From Frigoribacterium faeni (lineage in GTDB: Bacteria; Actinomycetota; Actinomycetes; Actinomycetales; Microbacteriaceae), in the NCBI RefSeq assembly GCF_011761235.1, contig NZ_JAAOYW010000001.1, forward strand, positions 620,781-684,780: a DNA stretch of 64,000 bases, given 5' to 3'. Positions 1-8,096 of the stretch are shown here, piece after piece; the stretch's first letter is position 1, and each line of letters begins with the position of its first letter. The notes beneath the pieces are model-generated. The model was not told the origin of the DNA. It searched no databases and worked only from the letters and a program-made list of their open reading frames with translations. The position numbers and the translations under genes were made by a program.

Positions 1-760
1 ACGGCGACTCGGAGACCATCGCCCCGTCGCGGAGGACGGCCCGCAGGAGGTCGTCGTGCCCGGTCGGGTAGAAGCGGTCCACCCCTCCCGCCATCACGGC
101 GACGGTGCTCGCGGCCGAGGCCACGGCCGCCCGGTGGGCCATGCCGTCGACGCCGTAGGCACCGCCCGACACGACGACCAGGCCCCGGTCCGACAACCCG
201 CTCGAGAGGTCGGCGGCGACCTGCTCGCCGTACGACGTGGCCGCGCGTGCCCCGACGATCGCGACGCCGCCGCCCTGGCGGGGCAGCCCGCCGCCTCCCC
301 TCACCCAGAGCGCAGGAGGCGCGTGGTCGCCGAGGTCGTCGATCGCCGTCGGCCAGGACGCGTCGCCGGGCACCACGACCCGGACGCCCAGCGCCGTCGC
401 CGACCGGAACCAGCCGGTGACCGTCCCGGACGCGACGCGAGGCGCCCACCGGCTCAGCGCCGCGTGCAGCTCGAGCCGTTCCACGTCGGGCACCCCGGCC
501 GCGACCATCCGCTCGGCCAGGACCCCGCCGTCGGACTCCGAGCGACGGGCGGCCACCGACTCCATCACGAGGCGCAGCGAGACCGCGGGGCCGAGCGCCC
601 GACGGCACGCCCCGGCGGCGGCGTCGCCGTCGGAGGCGACGCCGCTCCAGGCCGCGAGGCCGAAGGCGTCGATCGGGTCGCAGCGGGACGGCTCGTCGGC
701 CCGCACGCCGGCGGCCAGGTCGACGAGGTCGGCCGTCGAGGCCCTCAGCAACGCGTTCAC
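1..760 (-). CDS. dprA: DNA-processing protein DprA (Smf), partial at its C-terminal end
   Basis: The N-terminal 253 residues are present; the gene continues past the left edge of the window. DprA binds single-stranded DNA and loads RecA during uptake of transforming DNA. The Rossmann-like DprA core is visible: VAIVGAR near residue 165, then SGGAYGVDGMAHRAA near 195-210, then AGGVDRFYPTGHDDLL and the SESP turn at the edge. The region before it is the weakly conserved helical N-terminal domain. The start is GTG, and GTGA overlaps the yifB stop by four bases, so translation is probably coupled. Family assignment is secure; a role in natural transformation here is inference. Confidence 0.93.
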   Translation of the reverse strand, partial: MNALLRASTADLVDLAAGVRADEPSRCDPIDAFGLAAWSGVASDGDAAAGACRRALGPAVSLRLVMESVAARRSESDGGVLAERMVAAGVPDVERLELHAALSRWAPRVASGTVTGWFRSATALGVRVVVPGDASWPTAIDDLGDHAPPALWVRGGGGLPRQGGGVAIVGARAATSYGEQVAADLSSGLSDRGLVVVSGGAYGVDGMAHRAAVASAASTVAVMAGGVDRFYPTGHDDLLRAVLRDGAMVSESP

Positions 761-2286
761 AGCGACCGCCTGAGGCCGAGGGCGCGCGCCACGTGTCCGT
801 GGCCGGGCACGGGCACGTCGTCGAGGTCGGCGAGCGTCCAGGCGACCTTGAGCACCCGGTCGTAGCCCCGCATCGTCAGCGCGCCCGACTCGAGCGCCCG
901 GTCGACGGAGCGCGTGACGGACACGGGCAGACGTCGTTCGGGCGACCGCAGCCAGGTGCCCGAGACCTCGGAGTTGAGCCGCCACGAGGTGTCCGCGAGC
1001 CGCGCGGCCGACCGACGCCGCGCCTCCTCGACCCGGGCTCTCGCCGAGGCCGTGGTCACCGCCGCGGCGGTGTCGGCGAGCCGGAACTGCGCCGAGCTGA
1101 TGCGTGCCACCTGCAGCTGGACGTCGATGCGGTCGACGAGCGGCCCGGACAGCTTCGCGTGGTAGCGGCGTCGCTGGATCGGCGTGCACACGCAGTCGCC
1201 GTCGCGCGTGCCGTGCTGACCGCACGGACACGGGTTCGCGGCGGCCACGAGCTGGAACCGGGCCGGGAACCGCGCGACGGCGCGCGACCGGTGGATGACG
1301 ACCTGGCCCGACTCGAGCGGCTGGCGCAGGCAGTCGAGGACCGACTGCGAGAACTCGGGCGCCTCGTCGAGGAACAGCACGCCCCGGCTGGCACGCGAGA
1401 CGGCGCCCGGACGGATGACGCTGCTGCCGCCGCCGACGAGGGCCGCCGCGCTCGACGTGTGGTGAGGGTCCTCGAAGGGCGGGCGGCGCTCGAGCTCGCC
1501 GGCCACGGGGCGGCCCGAGAGGGAGCGCACCGAGCTGACCTCGAGGGCCTCGTCGACGCCGAGGTCGGGCAGCAGGCCGGGGAGGCGGGCGGCCAGCATG
1601 CTCTTGCCAGCGCCGGGCGGACCGACCATGAGCAGGTGGTGACCGCCCGCCGCCGCGACCACCAGCGCCTCGACCGCGTCGGAGTTGCCGATGACGTCGC
1701 TGAGGTCGGCGTCGTCGTGCACCGGCTCGGCCGCCCGCGGCCGACGGATCGGCTCGACGGGCTCGGGGAGCAGGTCCGCGCCGTGACGGATGGCCGCCTC
1801 GCGGAGGCTCGCGACGCCCACCACCCGGATGCCCGGCACGAGCGACGCCTCGTCGACGGCGTCCACCGGCACGACGACGGTCTCGACGCCGGCCCGCCGG
1901 GCCGCGAGCACGGCGGGCAGCACCCCGTCGACGGGGCGGACCCGGCCGTCGAGCCCGAGCTCGCCCAGGTGCACGGCCTCGGCGACCGACTCGGCCGACA
2001 CCAGACCCGACGCGGCCAGGGACGCGACCGCGATCGCCAGGTCGAAGGACGACCCGTGCTTGGGCAGCGACGCCGGCGACAGGTTCACGGTGAGCTTGCG
2101 CGCGGGCAGGGCGCACCCGGCGTTGGTCGCCGCGGCACGCACCCGGTCACGGGCCTCGCCGAGCGACGTGTCGGGCAGGCCGATGATGACGAAGGCCGGG
2201 AGCCCGGGGCCGATGTCGGCCTCGACCTCGACGAGCGCGCCCTCGAGCCCGAGCAACGAGACGGACCGCGTCCGCCCGACGCTCAC
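757..2286 (-). CDS. YifB/ComM-family Mg-chelatase-like AAA ATPase
   Basis: A 509-residue protein, the usual length for YifB/ComM. An N-terminal ChlI (Lon protease-like) fold (roughly 20-140) is followed by an AAA module with Walker A GPPGAGKS near 220 and Walker B VLFLDEAPEF. Next comes a Cys-rich segment with NPCPCGQ and DCVC, typical of the family, and a C-terminal Mg-chelatase helical domain. ComM in gamma-proteobacteria is a hexameric helicase that promotes branch migration during integration of transforming DNA; the actinobacterial homologue is less studied. The start chosen is GTG at 2286, inside the yraN stop (GTGA); the longer open frame upstream is only yraN read out of frame. It lies between yraN and dprA. 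Confidence 0.92.
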   Translation of the reverse strand: MSVGRTRSVSLLGLEGALVEVEADIGPGLPAFVIIGLPDTSLGEARDRVRAAATNAGCALPARKLTVNLSPASLPKHGSSFDLAIAVASLAASGLVSAESVAEAVHLGELGLDGRVRPVDGVLPAVLAARRAGVETVVVPVDAVDEASLVPGIRVVGVASLREAAIRHGADLLPEPVEPIRRPRAAEPVHDDADLSDVIGNSDAVEALVVAAAGGHHLLMVGPPGAGKSMLAARLPGLLPDLGVDEALEVSSVRSLSGRPVAGELERRPPFEDPHHTSSAAALVGGGSSVIRPGAVSRASRGVLFLDEAPEFSQSVLDCLRQPLESGQVVIHRSRAVARFPARFQLVAAANPCPCGQHGTRDGDCVCTPIQRRRYHAKLSGPLVDRIDVQLQVARISSAQFRLADTAAAVTTASARARVEEARRRSAARLADTSWRLNSEVSGTWLRSPERRLPVSVTRSVDRALESGALTMRGYDRVLKVAWTLADLDDVPVPGHGHVARALGLRRSL

Positions 2287-2645
2287 GCGCCCGCTCCCCG
2301 GACGTGCGAGACGACGTCGTCGGCCGGGGACCGGCCGAGCACGACGCCCACGGCGTCGATGCGGACCCGCCGCCCCGTGCCGGGATGGGCTTCGAGCCAG
2401 GCACCGGCCAGCCGCCGCAGCCGGTTCAGCTTGACCGGGGTCACCGCCTCGAGCGGGTGGCCCCATCCGGTGCCGCGTCGCGTCTTGACCTCGACCACGA
2501 CCACCTCGTCGCCGTCGAGCGCGACGACGTCGATCTCGCCCTCGCGGCACCGCCAGTTCACGTCGAGCACGCGCAGTCCGCGTGCCTCGAGCCACCGGGC
2601 GGCCAGAGCCTCGCCGTGCCTGCCCGTCTCGTCCTTCTTCGCCAT
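2283..2645 (-). CDS. YraN/UPF0102 family nuclease-like protein
   Basis: A 120-residue protein with the UPF0102 nuclease fold: GRHGEALAARWL at the N-terminus, NWRCREGEIDVVALDGD, then VVVVEVKTRR. The Glu, Asp and Glu-X-Lys residues match the active-site pattern of restriction-endonuclease-like folds. The family's biological role is not settled. It sits immediately upstream of yifB and dprA, as in many bacteria. The ATG at 2645 was chosen because a good Shine-Dalgarno (GGAGG) lies just upstream and the residues before it do not resemble the family. Confidence 0.88.
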   Translation of the reverse strand: MAKKDETGRHGEALAARWLEARGLRVLDVNWRCREGEIDVVALDGDEVVVVEVKTRRGTGWGHPLEAVTPVKLNRLRRLAGAWLEAHPGTGRRVRIDAVGVVLGRSPADDVVSHVRGAGA

Positions 2646-2750
2646 CTCGACCTCCTGCACGGACTGTGCCGCAGGCAGGCGCCACGACGCAGGCCACGAT
2701 CGGGGACCGGTGGACGACGGGGCCGTCGCGCCCCGCCGGGGAGGGACGAC

Positions 2751-2766
2751 GCCCGTCGACACGGGC
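2751..2766 (-). terminator. small hairpin between DUF2469 gene and yraN
   Basis: A 6-bp inverted repeat, GCCCGT with loop CGAC and arm ACGGGC, lies 12 bases past the DUF2469 stop. No T-run follows. It may be a weak terminator or pause site, or chance in GC-rich DNA. Confidence 0.3.
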
Positions 2767-2778
2767 AGACGGTGGGGA

Positions 2779-3102
2779 CTACTCGTCGAGCGCGAGCTCC
2801 TTGGGGAGCTCGAGATCGCGAGCCGTGAGCTCCTCGACGTTGACGTCCTTGAAGGTGAGCACGCGCACGGACTTCACGAACCGGTCGGACCGGTAGACGT
2901 CCCACACCCAGACGTCGGTCATGGTCAGCTCGAAGTAGAAGTCGTGCTCGGTGTCGCGCCTGACGAGCTCCACCTCGTTCGCCAGGTAGAAGCGCCGCTC
3001 CGTCTCGACGACGTAGCGGAACTGCGACACCACGTCCCGGTACTCGCGGTACAACGCGAGCTCGACCTCGCGGTCGTAGTCTTCGAACTCGTCCTCGTCC
3101 AT
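2779..3102 (-). CDS. DUF2469 family protein
   Basis: A 107-residue acidic, soluble protein beginning MDEDEFEDYDREVELALYREY, with the aromatic-rich FYFELTMTDVWVWDVYR segment typical of DUF2469. The family is nearly confined to actinobacteria and almost always lies between rnhB and yraN, as here. No catalytic motif or membrane segment is visible, and its function is unknown. The conserved place in the lepB-rnhB block suggests a housekeeping role, but that is inference from position only. Confidence 0.9.
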   Translation of the reverse strand: MDEDEFEDYDREVELALYREYRDVVSQFRYVVETERRFYLANEVELVRRDTEHDFYFELTMTDVWVWDVYRSDRFVKSVRVLTFKDVNVEELTARDLELPKELALDE

Positions 3103-3159
3103 CGAGAGGTCATCCTACGCGGCCCCGGGCCCAGGGCGCGCCGCGTCGGCGACGACGGG

Positions 3160-3795
3160 TCAGTGCAGCCAGGTCAGCCGGTGCAGGGGCGAGGGACCGA
3201 GCTCGCCCAGAGCGGCGTAGTGCGCCCCCGAGCCGTAGCCCTTGTTGCCCGCCCAGCCGTAGCCGGGGTGCTCCTCGTCGGCGGCGATCATCATGCGGTC
3301 GCGGTGCACCTTGGCGATGACGGAGGCGGCCGCGACGGACGCGCAGTCGCGGTCGGCCTTCACCCGGGTGGTGATGCGCGGCGCCGTGCTCAGGGCGGGC
3401 GACAGGTAGTCGTGGTTCCCGTCGAGCACGACGACGGAGCTCATGATGCCCACCCCCGCCTCGTGCAGGGCCGTGAGCGCCCGCCGCCCGGCCAGGCCGA
3501 GCGCGGCGACGATGCCGACACGGTCGACCTCGTGGGCCTCGGCGAGACCCACGGCGTGCGCCTGGACCCACTCGGTCGCCACGGGGTAGAGCGCCTCGCG
3601 CCGCTTCTCGCTGAGCAGCTTGCTGTCGCGGAGCCCCGCGGGCATCTCGCCGCACTCCACGTGCACGGCGCTGAGGCCGACGGCGACCGGGCCCGCGATC
3701 GCGCCGCGACCGACCTCGTCGCAGCCGATCACCCAGGTGGCGCCGGCCGCGTGCAGGGCGCGTTCGACGTCGAGGGTGGGGTCGACGACCGCCAT
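3160..3795 (-). CDS. rnhB: Ribonuclease HII
   Basis: A 211-residue enzyme that cuts the RNA strand of RNA-DNA hybrids and removes single misincorporated ribonucleotides. The active-site motif GCDEVGRGAIAGP gives Asp26-Glu27. LDGNHDYL and KADRDCASVAAASVIAKVHRD supply the remaining acidic residues and the conserved RNase HII block. The ATG at 3795 shares one base with the lepB stop (TGATG), so the two genes are translationally linked. The open frame extends well upstream, but that part is the lepB sequence in another frame. Confidence 0.95.
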   Translation of the reverse strand: MAVVDPTLDVERALHAAGATWVIGCDEVGRGAIAGPVAVGLSAVHVECGEMPAGLRDSKLLSEKRREALYPVATEWVQAHAVGLAEAHEVDRVGIVAALGLAGRRALTALHEAGVGIMSSVVVLDGNHDYLSPALSTAPRITTRVKADRDCASVAAASVIAKVHRDRMMIAADEEHPGYGWAGNKGYGSGAHYAALGELGPSPLHRLTWLH

Positions 3796-4547
3796 CACTC
3801 GCCGTCGCGCTCGGTGCCGCGGAACACGTCCGGGTAGTCGTCGAGCCAGGTCCACCGCGGCGAGGGCCAGCTGATGACGAAGGCCCGGCCGACGACGTCG
3901 GACATCGGCACGAAGCCCTGGCTCGGGGTCTCGCGGTTGTAGCGGCTGTCCTTCGAGTTGTAGCGGTTGTCGCCCATGACCCAGAGCGAGCCCTCGGGCA
4001 CCGTGACGGAGAAGTCGTCGCCCGACACCCGGGACTCCCCCGCGGGCAGCTTGACGTAGGGCTCGGTGATCGGCACGCCGTTGACCGACATCTGGCCGTA
4101 GTCGTTGCAGCACTCGACCGTGTCGCCGGGCAGGCCGATGACGCGCTTGATGAGGTGGTCGTTGCTGTCTTGTGCGCCGAGGCCGACCTGCGTGAGGAAC
4201 CACGAGAGGCCGTCGGAGAGGGCGCCGCCCGACGCCGGGGCCACGGGGGCCGTGCCCGCGAGCCAGCCGCCCGGGTCGGTGAAGACGACGACGTCACCGC
4301 GCTTGACGTCGACCAGGTCGGGCACCAGCTCGTTCACGATGATGCGGTCGTTGATCTGCAGCGTGTCCTCCATCGACCCGCTGGGGATGTAGAACGACCG
4401 GATCAGGAACGTCTTGATGAGGAACGAGATGAGCAGCGCCGCGAGGAAGATGACGACCACGTCGCGGAGGAACGTGCCGAGGCCGCGCTTGCGGTCGTCG
4501 TCACGACGGGGGCGGCGCAGACGGCGCCGCAGGGATGCATTTGTCAT
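3795..4547 (-). CDS. lepB: Signal peptidase I
   Basis: A 250-residue membrane protease that removes signal peptides from exported proteins. A basic cytoplasmic N-terminus (about 1-25) is followed by one membrane helix (about 29-48). The catalytic serine is Ser58 in PSGSMEDTL, and the general-base lysine is Lys134 in KRVIGLPGD. The C-terminal GDNRYNSKDSR box is also present. Length is normal for actinobacteria. It follows rplS after a strong hairpin and leads into rnhB. Confidence 0.96.
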   Translation of the reverse strand: MTNASLRRRLRRPRRDDDRKRGLGTFLRDVVVIFLAALLISFLIKTFLIRSFYIPSGSMEDTLQINDRIIVNELVPDLVDVKRGDVVVFTDPGGWLAGTAPVAPASGGALSDGLSWFLTQVGLGAQDSNDHLIKRVIGLPGDTVECCNDYGQMSVNGVPITEPYVKLPAGESRVSGDDFSVTVPEGSLWVMGDNRYNSKDSRYNRETPSQGFVPMSDVVGRAFVISWPSPRWTWLDDYPDVFRGTERDGE

Positions 4548-4555
4548 TTAACCGC

Positions 4556-4592
4556 CCGAGCTCCCTGCCATCGTATACGGCAGGGAGCTCGG
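4556..4592 (-). terminator. terminator after rplS
   Basis: A perfect 14-bp inverted repeat (CCGAGCTCCCTGCC and its complement) with a 9-base loop lies between the rplS stop and the lepB start. Read on the minus strand it is followed by a short weak T-containing tract. It probably separates or attenuates transcription between rplS and lepB. Confidence 0.75.
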
Positions 4593-4611
4593 TGAAGATC
4601 GTGCGACGGGG

Positions 4612-4959
4612 TCAGTTGTCGCGCTTCTCCTTGATCTTGGCCTTCTTGCCGCGGAGCTCGCGGAGGTAGTACAGCTTGGCGCGACGGACGGCGCCGCGGC
4701 TGACGACCTCGATGTGGTCGATGACCGGCGAGTGGACCGGGAAGGTGCGCTCGACGCCGACCTGGAAGCTGACCTTGCGGACCGTGAAGGTCTCGCGGAT
4801 GCCCTCGTTCTGCTTGCCGATGACGACGCCCTGGAAGACCTGGACGCGCGAGCGCGTGCCCTCGATGATGTTCACGTGCACCTTGACGGTGTCGCCGGCG
4901 CGGAAGTCGGGGACGTCCGAGCGGAGGTTGGCGGAGTCAACCGCGTCGAGGATGTGCAT
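4612..4959 (-). CDS. rplS: 50S ribosomal protein L19
   Basis: A 115-residue L19 located at the 30S-50S interface. [30 protein letters not shown] and [15 protein letters not shown] are diagnostic, and the basic tail [19 protein letters not shown] matches the family. The start MHILDAVD was chosen from family alignment and normal length; the open frame runs 20 codons further but that part is not L19-like. It has its own leader of about 200 bases and a terminator behind it, so it is likely a separate transcription unit within the trmD region. Confidence 0.97.
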   Translation of the reverse strand: MHILDAVDSANLRSDVPDFRAGDTVKVHVNIIEGTRSRVQVFQGVVIGKQNEGIRETFTVRKVSFQVGVERTFPVHSPVIDHIEVVSRGAVRRAKLYYLRELRGKKAKIKEKRDN

Positions 4960-5158
4960 AGTCGTTCGCTCTCTGCAGCCGCCACAGGTCGACTGCCGTT
5001 CGTGGTGGTGGTCCACCATCTGGTGATGAAGAAGACGTGCTCTGGTGAGGCAGACTCCCCTGAGGCAGAGTCGTGCGCAGGCACAAGCGTCAATGATGCC
5101 ACAGGCTCGACCCCTCGCGCCACCGGACGACGCGCCCGGGCGACGGCACGCCGCGCCG
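4960..5158 (-). promoter_or_regulatory. leader/promoter region of rplS
   Basis: A 199-base non-coding stretch, less GC-rich than its surroundings. It holds a small inverted repeat (TGGTGG, 5006-5011, against CCACCA, 5013-5018) and a near-direct repeat containing GTCTGCCTCA. A CATCAT element further upstream on the minus strand could be a -10 box, but no convincing -35 was found. A ribosomal-protein autoregulatory leader is possible but unproven. Confidence 0.35.
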
Positions 5159-5728
5159 TCAGGCTCGCGGGGTGATGCGGATGACCCGGGCCGGATCGCC
5201 GGCCGCGACGCCGCCTGCGCGGGCGTCGACCCGCGCCGCCGTGGCGACCCGGTCGAGGTCGGCCAGCGACGCGGCCACCCGACGCCGCGCCTCCGTCAGG
5301 AACTGCCAGACGGCGGCCGCGAGCAGCGCGACTCCCCCGGCGACCGTGACCACGGCGGAGAGGCCGAAGAGCGCGCTGGAGAGGTCGAGGTCGCCGCCGG
5401 GCACCACGCGGGTGAAGGCCGAGGAGGCCGCCGTCGCGGCCGAGCCGTCGACGAGGAAGAAGCCGAGCGCCAGCTGCGCGACCCAGGTCAGCGAGAGCAG
5501 CCCAGCGTCCAGCCAGGACACCGCCCGACGGTCACGGACGCTGCGCCGCGCCGTCACGACGCCGGCGGCCAGGGCCTGGGCGAGGAACAGCAGCGGGACG
5601 AGCACGAGCTGCCCCAGCACCTGCAGGCCCAGGGGGACGCCGAAGAACGCGCGACCTGCGAGGACCCAGAGGGGCAGTACGAAGGCCGCGGGCCACAGGA
5701 GGCGGTACAGGACTCGACGGATCGCCAT
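5159..5728 (-). CDS. Hypothetical multi-pass membrane protein
   Basis: A 189-residue protein I do not recognise. About four hydrophobic segments are visible: near 8-30, 36-58, 75-95 and 115-150 (the last may be one or two helices). A basic cytoplasmic-looking tail with [27 protein letters not shown] follows. The start is the ATG at 5728. The gene lies between trmD and rplS, a place where these two are usually adjacent, so it looks like a lineage-specific insertion in the cluster. No enzymatic motif is seen. Confidence 0.7.
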   Translation of the reverse strand: MAIRRVLYRLLWPAAFVLPLWVLAGRAFFGVPLGLQVLGQLVLVPLLFLAQALAAGVVTARRSVRDRRAVSWLDAGLLSLTWVAQLALGFFLVDGSAATAASSAFTRVVPGGDLDLSSALFGLSAVVTVAGGVALLAAAVWQFLTEARRRVAASLADLDRVATAARVDARAGGVAAGDPARVIRITPRA

Positions 5729-5799
5729 GCGTCGAGCGTACGGGCGCCCGGCGGAGAACTGGCTGCGAGACCGCGGCCGCGGGTCGGGCCGCCGGAGCC

Positions 5800-6492
5800 T
5801 CAGTCGAGGAGGTCGGGACGGACGCGACGGGTGCGCTCGAGCTGCTGCTCGCGACGCCACGCGGCGATCGCGCCGTGGTTGCCGCCCAGGAGCACGGGCG
5901 GCACCTCGAGCCCGCGCCACGACGAGGGCTTGGTGTAGCTCGGGTACTCGAGGAGGCCGTCCTCGTGGCTCTCTTCCGTGAGGCTCTCGGGGTTGCCGAC
6001 GACCCCCGGGACGAGCCGGCCGACGGCCTCGATGATCGCCGTGACGGCGACCTCGCCGCCGTTCAGCACGTAGTCGCCGAGGCTGACCTCGAGCACCCTG
6101 ACCCGCGACGAGGCGTGGTCGACGACGCGCTGGTCGATGCCCTCGTAGCGGCCGCACGGGAAGACCAGGTGCGGCACCGCGGCGAGCTCGCGCGCCAGGG
6201 CCTGCGTGAAGGGCACGCCGGCAGGCGAGGGCACGACCATCGTCGTGGCCGCGGGGTCGGCGTCGTCGCCCAGCACGTGGTCGAGCGCCTCGCCCCACGG
6301 CTCCGGCTTCATGACCATGCCCGCGCCGCCGCCGTACGGGGTGTCGTCGACGGTGCGGTGCCGGTCGTGGGTGAAGTCGCGGAGGTCGTGCACCGCGACG
6401 TCGAGCAGCCCCTGCTGCCGGGCCTTGCCGAGCAGCGAGATGTCGAGCACGGAGAAGAACTCCGGGAAGATCGACACGATGTCGATGCGCAC
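5800..6492 (-). CDS. trmD: tRNA (guanine-N1)-methyltransferase TrmD
   Basis: A 230-residue SPOUT methyltransferase that makes m1G37 in tRNAs reading CNN-type codons, preventing +1 frameshifts. [13 protein letters not shown] opens the protein, [14 protein letters not shown] follows, and the trefoil-knot SAM site contains [13 protein letters not shown] (about 111-123) and [11 protein letters not shown] (137-147). The C-terminal tRNA-binding part includes [21 protein letters not shown]. It is ten bases downstream of rimM, as in most bacteria. Confidence 0.97.
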   Translation of the reverse strand: MRIDIVSIFPEFFSVLDISLLGKARQQGLLDVAVHDLRDFTHDRHRTVDDTPYGGGAGMVMKPEPWGEALDHVLGDDADPAATTMVVPSPAGVPFTQALARELAAVPHLVFPCGRYEGIDQRVVDHASSRVRVLEVSLGDYVLNGGEVAVTAIIEAVGRLVPGVVGNPESLTEESHEDGLLEYPSYTKPSSWRGLEVPPVLLGGNHGAIAAWRREQQLERTRRVRPDLLD

Positions 6493-6502
6493 CGCGCCGC
6501 CG

Positions 6503-7177
6503 TCAGCTCTCGTCGTCGGGACGGGCAGGCGCGTCGGCCTCGACGGCCTCGGTCGACGCCTCGGCCTCGACGGCCTCGGTCGACGCCTCGGCCTCGGTCG
6601 ACGCCTCAGCCTCGGTCGACGCCTCGGGCGCCTCGTCGGCCAGCTCCTCGAAGAGTCCGGCCGGAGGTGTCACCGTGACCACGCCCGCCTCGATGTCGAC
6701 GGAGGGCACGAGGGCGCTGACGAAGGGCACGAGCACCTCGCCGCGCTCGGTGTCGACGGCGAGCAGATCTTGAGCGGGGAGGTGGTCGACACGGGCCACC
6801 GTGCCGACGACGACGCCGTCGCGCTCGACCCGCAGGCCGACGAGCTGGTGGTGGTACCACGCGTCGTCCTCGTCGGGGAGCTCGTCGAGGTCCTGGTCGA
6901 CCCAGAGGATCGCCTTCACGAGCGACTCGGCGGCCGTGCGGTCGTCGACGCCCTCGAAGAAGCCGACGGGGTGGCCGTTGTACCAGCGCAGCTCGGCGAG
7001 GGTGAGGAGCTTGCCGTTCCACTCGCTGGTCTCGGGGACCTGGAGGGTGAAGGACGCCCCGGGGGTGAAGCGCTGCTCAGGCGTGTCGGTGAAGAGCTCG
7101 AGCTTGAGCGCGCCCTTCAGGCCGTGGGCCTTGGTGAGCCGCCCCACGCGGAGCTGGGTCTTGTCGGAGGACGCCAC
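6503..7177 (-). CDS. rimM: Ribosome maturation factor RimM with a repetitive C-terminal tail
   Basis: A 224-residue 16S rRNA processing factor that binds S19 during 30S head assembly. The N-terminal beta-barrel ([19 protein letters not shown]) and PRC-barrel ([28 protein letters not shown]) are complete by about residue 175. About 40 extra residues follow, made of Glu-Ala-Ser-Thr-Glu-Ala repeats, then [10 protein letters not shown]. The start is GTG at 7177, two bases after the khpA stop. The tail is not part of the family fold and is likely disordered. Confidence 0.95.
   Translation of the reverse strand: MASSDKTQLRVGRLTKAHGLKGALKLELFTDTPEQRFTPGASFTLQVPETSEWNGKLLTLAELRWYNGHPVGFFEGVDDRTAAESLVKAILWVDQDLDELPDEDDAWYHHQLVGLRVERDGVVVGTVARVDHLPAQDLLAVDTERGEVLVPFVSALVPSVDIEAGVVTVTPPAGLFEELADEAPEASTEAEASTEAEASTEAVEAEASTEAVEADAPARPDDES
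6536..6625 (-). repeat. in-frame tandem repeat in the rimM 3' end
   Basis: Thirty codons form two 6-residue units (EASTEA) and two 9-residue units (EASTEAVEA) with nearly identical DNA. Unit lengths are multiples of three, so copy-number change keeps the frame. Confidence 0.85.
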
Positions 7178-7180
7178 GGC

Positions 7181-7417
7181 TCAGGAATCGCTGTCGACGA
7201 CGTCGACGCGCACTCGCTTGCCGTCGGCGATGGCCGTCACGAGCGTGCGCAGCGCCTTCGCGGTGCGGCCGGACCGGCCGATGACCCGCCCGAGGTCGTC
7301 GGGGTGGACGTGCACCTCGAGCACGTCGCCGCGCGGCGACGACGACTCGACGACCTGCACCTCGTCCGGGTGATCGACGATCCCCCGGACGAGGTGTTCG
7401 AGTGCAGGTGCGAGCAC
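7181..7417 (-). CDS. khpA: KhpA-type KH-domain RNA-binding protein
   Basis: A 78-residue protein made of one KH domain. VHPDDLGRVIGRSGRTAKAL carries the GXXG loop (GRSG) that contacts RNA. It starts with GTG three bases after the rpsP stop and precedes rimM, the standard position for KhpA (COG1837), which partners KhpB in Gram-positive bacteria. The role of the KhpA-KhpB pair in this organism is inferred from relatives. Confidence 0.92.
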   Translation of the reverse strand: MLAPALEHLVRGIVDHPDEVQVVESSSPRGDVLEVHVHPDDLGRVIGRSGRTAKALRTLVTAIADGKRVRVDVVDSDS

Positions 7418-7420
7418 TGA

Positions 7421-7843
7421 CTACGCCTCGGTGGTCTCGGCGTCGTCAGCAGCCTCGGCCGGGGCCTCGGCGGGCTCGGCCTTGGCGGGCTTGTCCGACT
7501 TCGGGACGAGCACGGGCTTCTTCTTCTCGTCGGCGACGAAGGCCTCCTTGGCGGCCTTGGTCTTGACGGTGCTGACGGCGTCGGCGTCGCCCTTGAAGCG
7601 GCCCCAGTCGCCCGTGAGCTTCAGGATGGCGGCGACCTGCTCGGACGGCTGGGCGCCCACGCCGAGCCAGTACTGCGCACGCTCGGAGTCGACCTCGATG
7701 AACGAGGGCTCCTCGGTGGGGTGGTACTTGCCGATCTCCTCGATGACGCGACCGTCGCGCTTGGTGCGCGAGTCGGCGACGACGATGCGGTAGTACGGAG
7801 CACGGATCTTGCCCATGCGCTTGAGACGGATCTTGACAGCCAC
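7421..7843 (-). CDS. rpsP: 30S ribosomal protein S16 with C-terminal extension
   Basis: The S16 core ([31 protein letters not shown], read in two halves, about residues 2-32) occupies the first 85 residues or so. A tail of about 50 residues rich in Lys, Ala and Glu, common in actinobacteria, ends the protein (140 aa). The start is GTG at 7843 with a strong AGGAG seven bases upstream. It is the first gene of the rpsP-khpA-rimM-trmD run. Confidence 0.96.
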   Translation of the reverse strand: MAVKIRLKRMGKIRAPYYRIVVADSRTKRDGRVIEEIGKYHPTEEPSFIEVDSERAQYWLGVGAQPSEQVAAILKLTGDWGRFKGDADAVSTVKTKAAKEAFVADEKKKPVLVPKSDKPAKAEPAEAPAEAADDAETTEA

Positions 7844-8096
7844 AATTCTCCTGTGTGATGTGATGTGGGCGAGTTGCTAGCCGTGAGCGTGGGGGCACAC
7901 TCGGCTCGAAAGCTCTATGAGGTCTGGCGGCCGCCTGATTAGAGGGTCGGACGACCGAAGACTCGACCCACCATTGTTGCAGACCCGACGCCGTATCTGC
8001 CAATCCCCCGAGATCGTGTCCGAGCCGCCGGCGCCCTCGGCTGTCAGGATGGAGCCGCCGGGACCCCCGCCCCCGTCCGACGAGAGAACAGGCACC
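7844..8096. promoter_or_regulatory. divergent intergenic region, rpsP and YbdK-type ligase
   Basis: About 250 bases, AT-richer than the genes, between divergent starts. It must hold promoters for both directions. Rightward, TTGTTG and TATCTG are present but only 14 bases apart, so no confident promoter can be named. The rpsP Shine-Dalgarno lies at the left end. No open frame of interest was seen. Confidence 0.5.
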
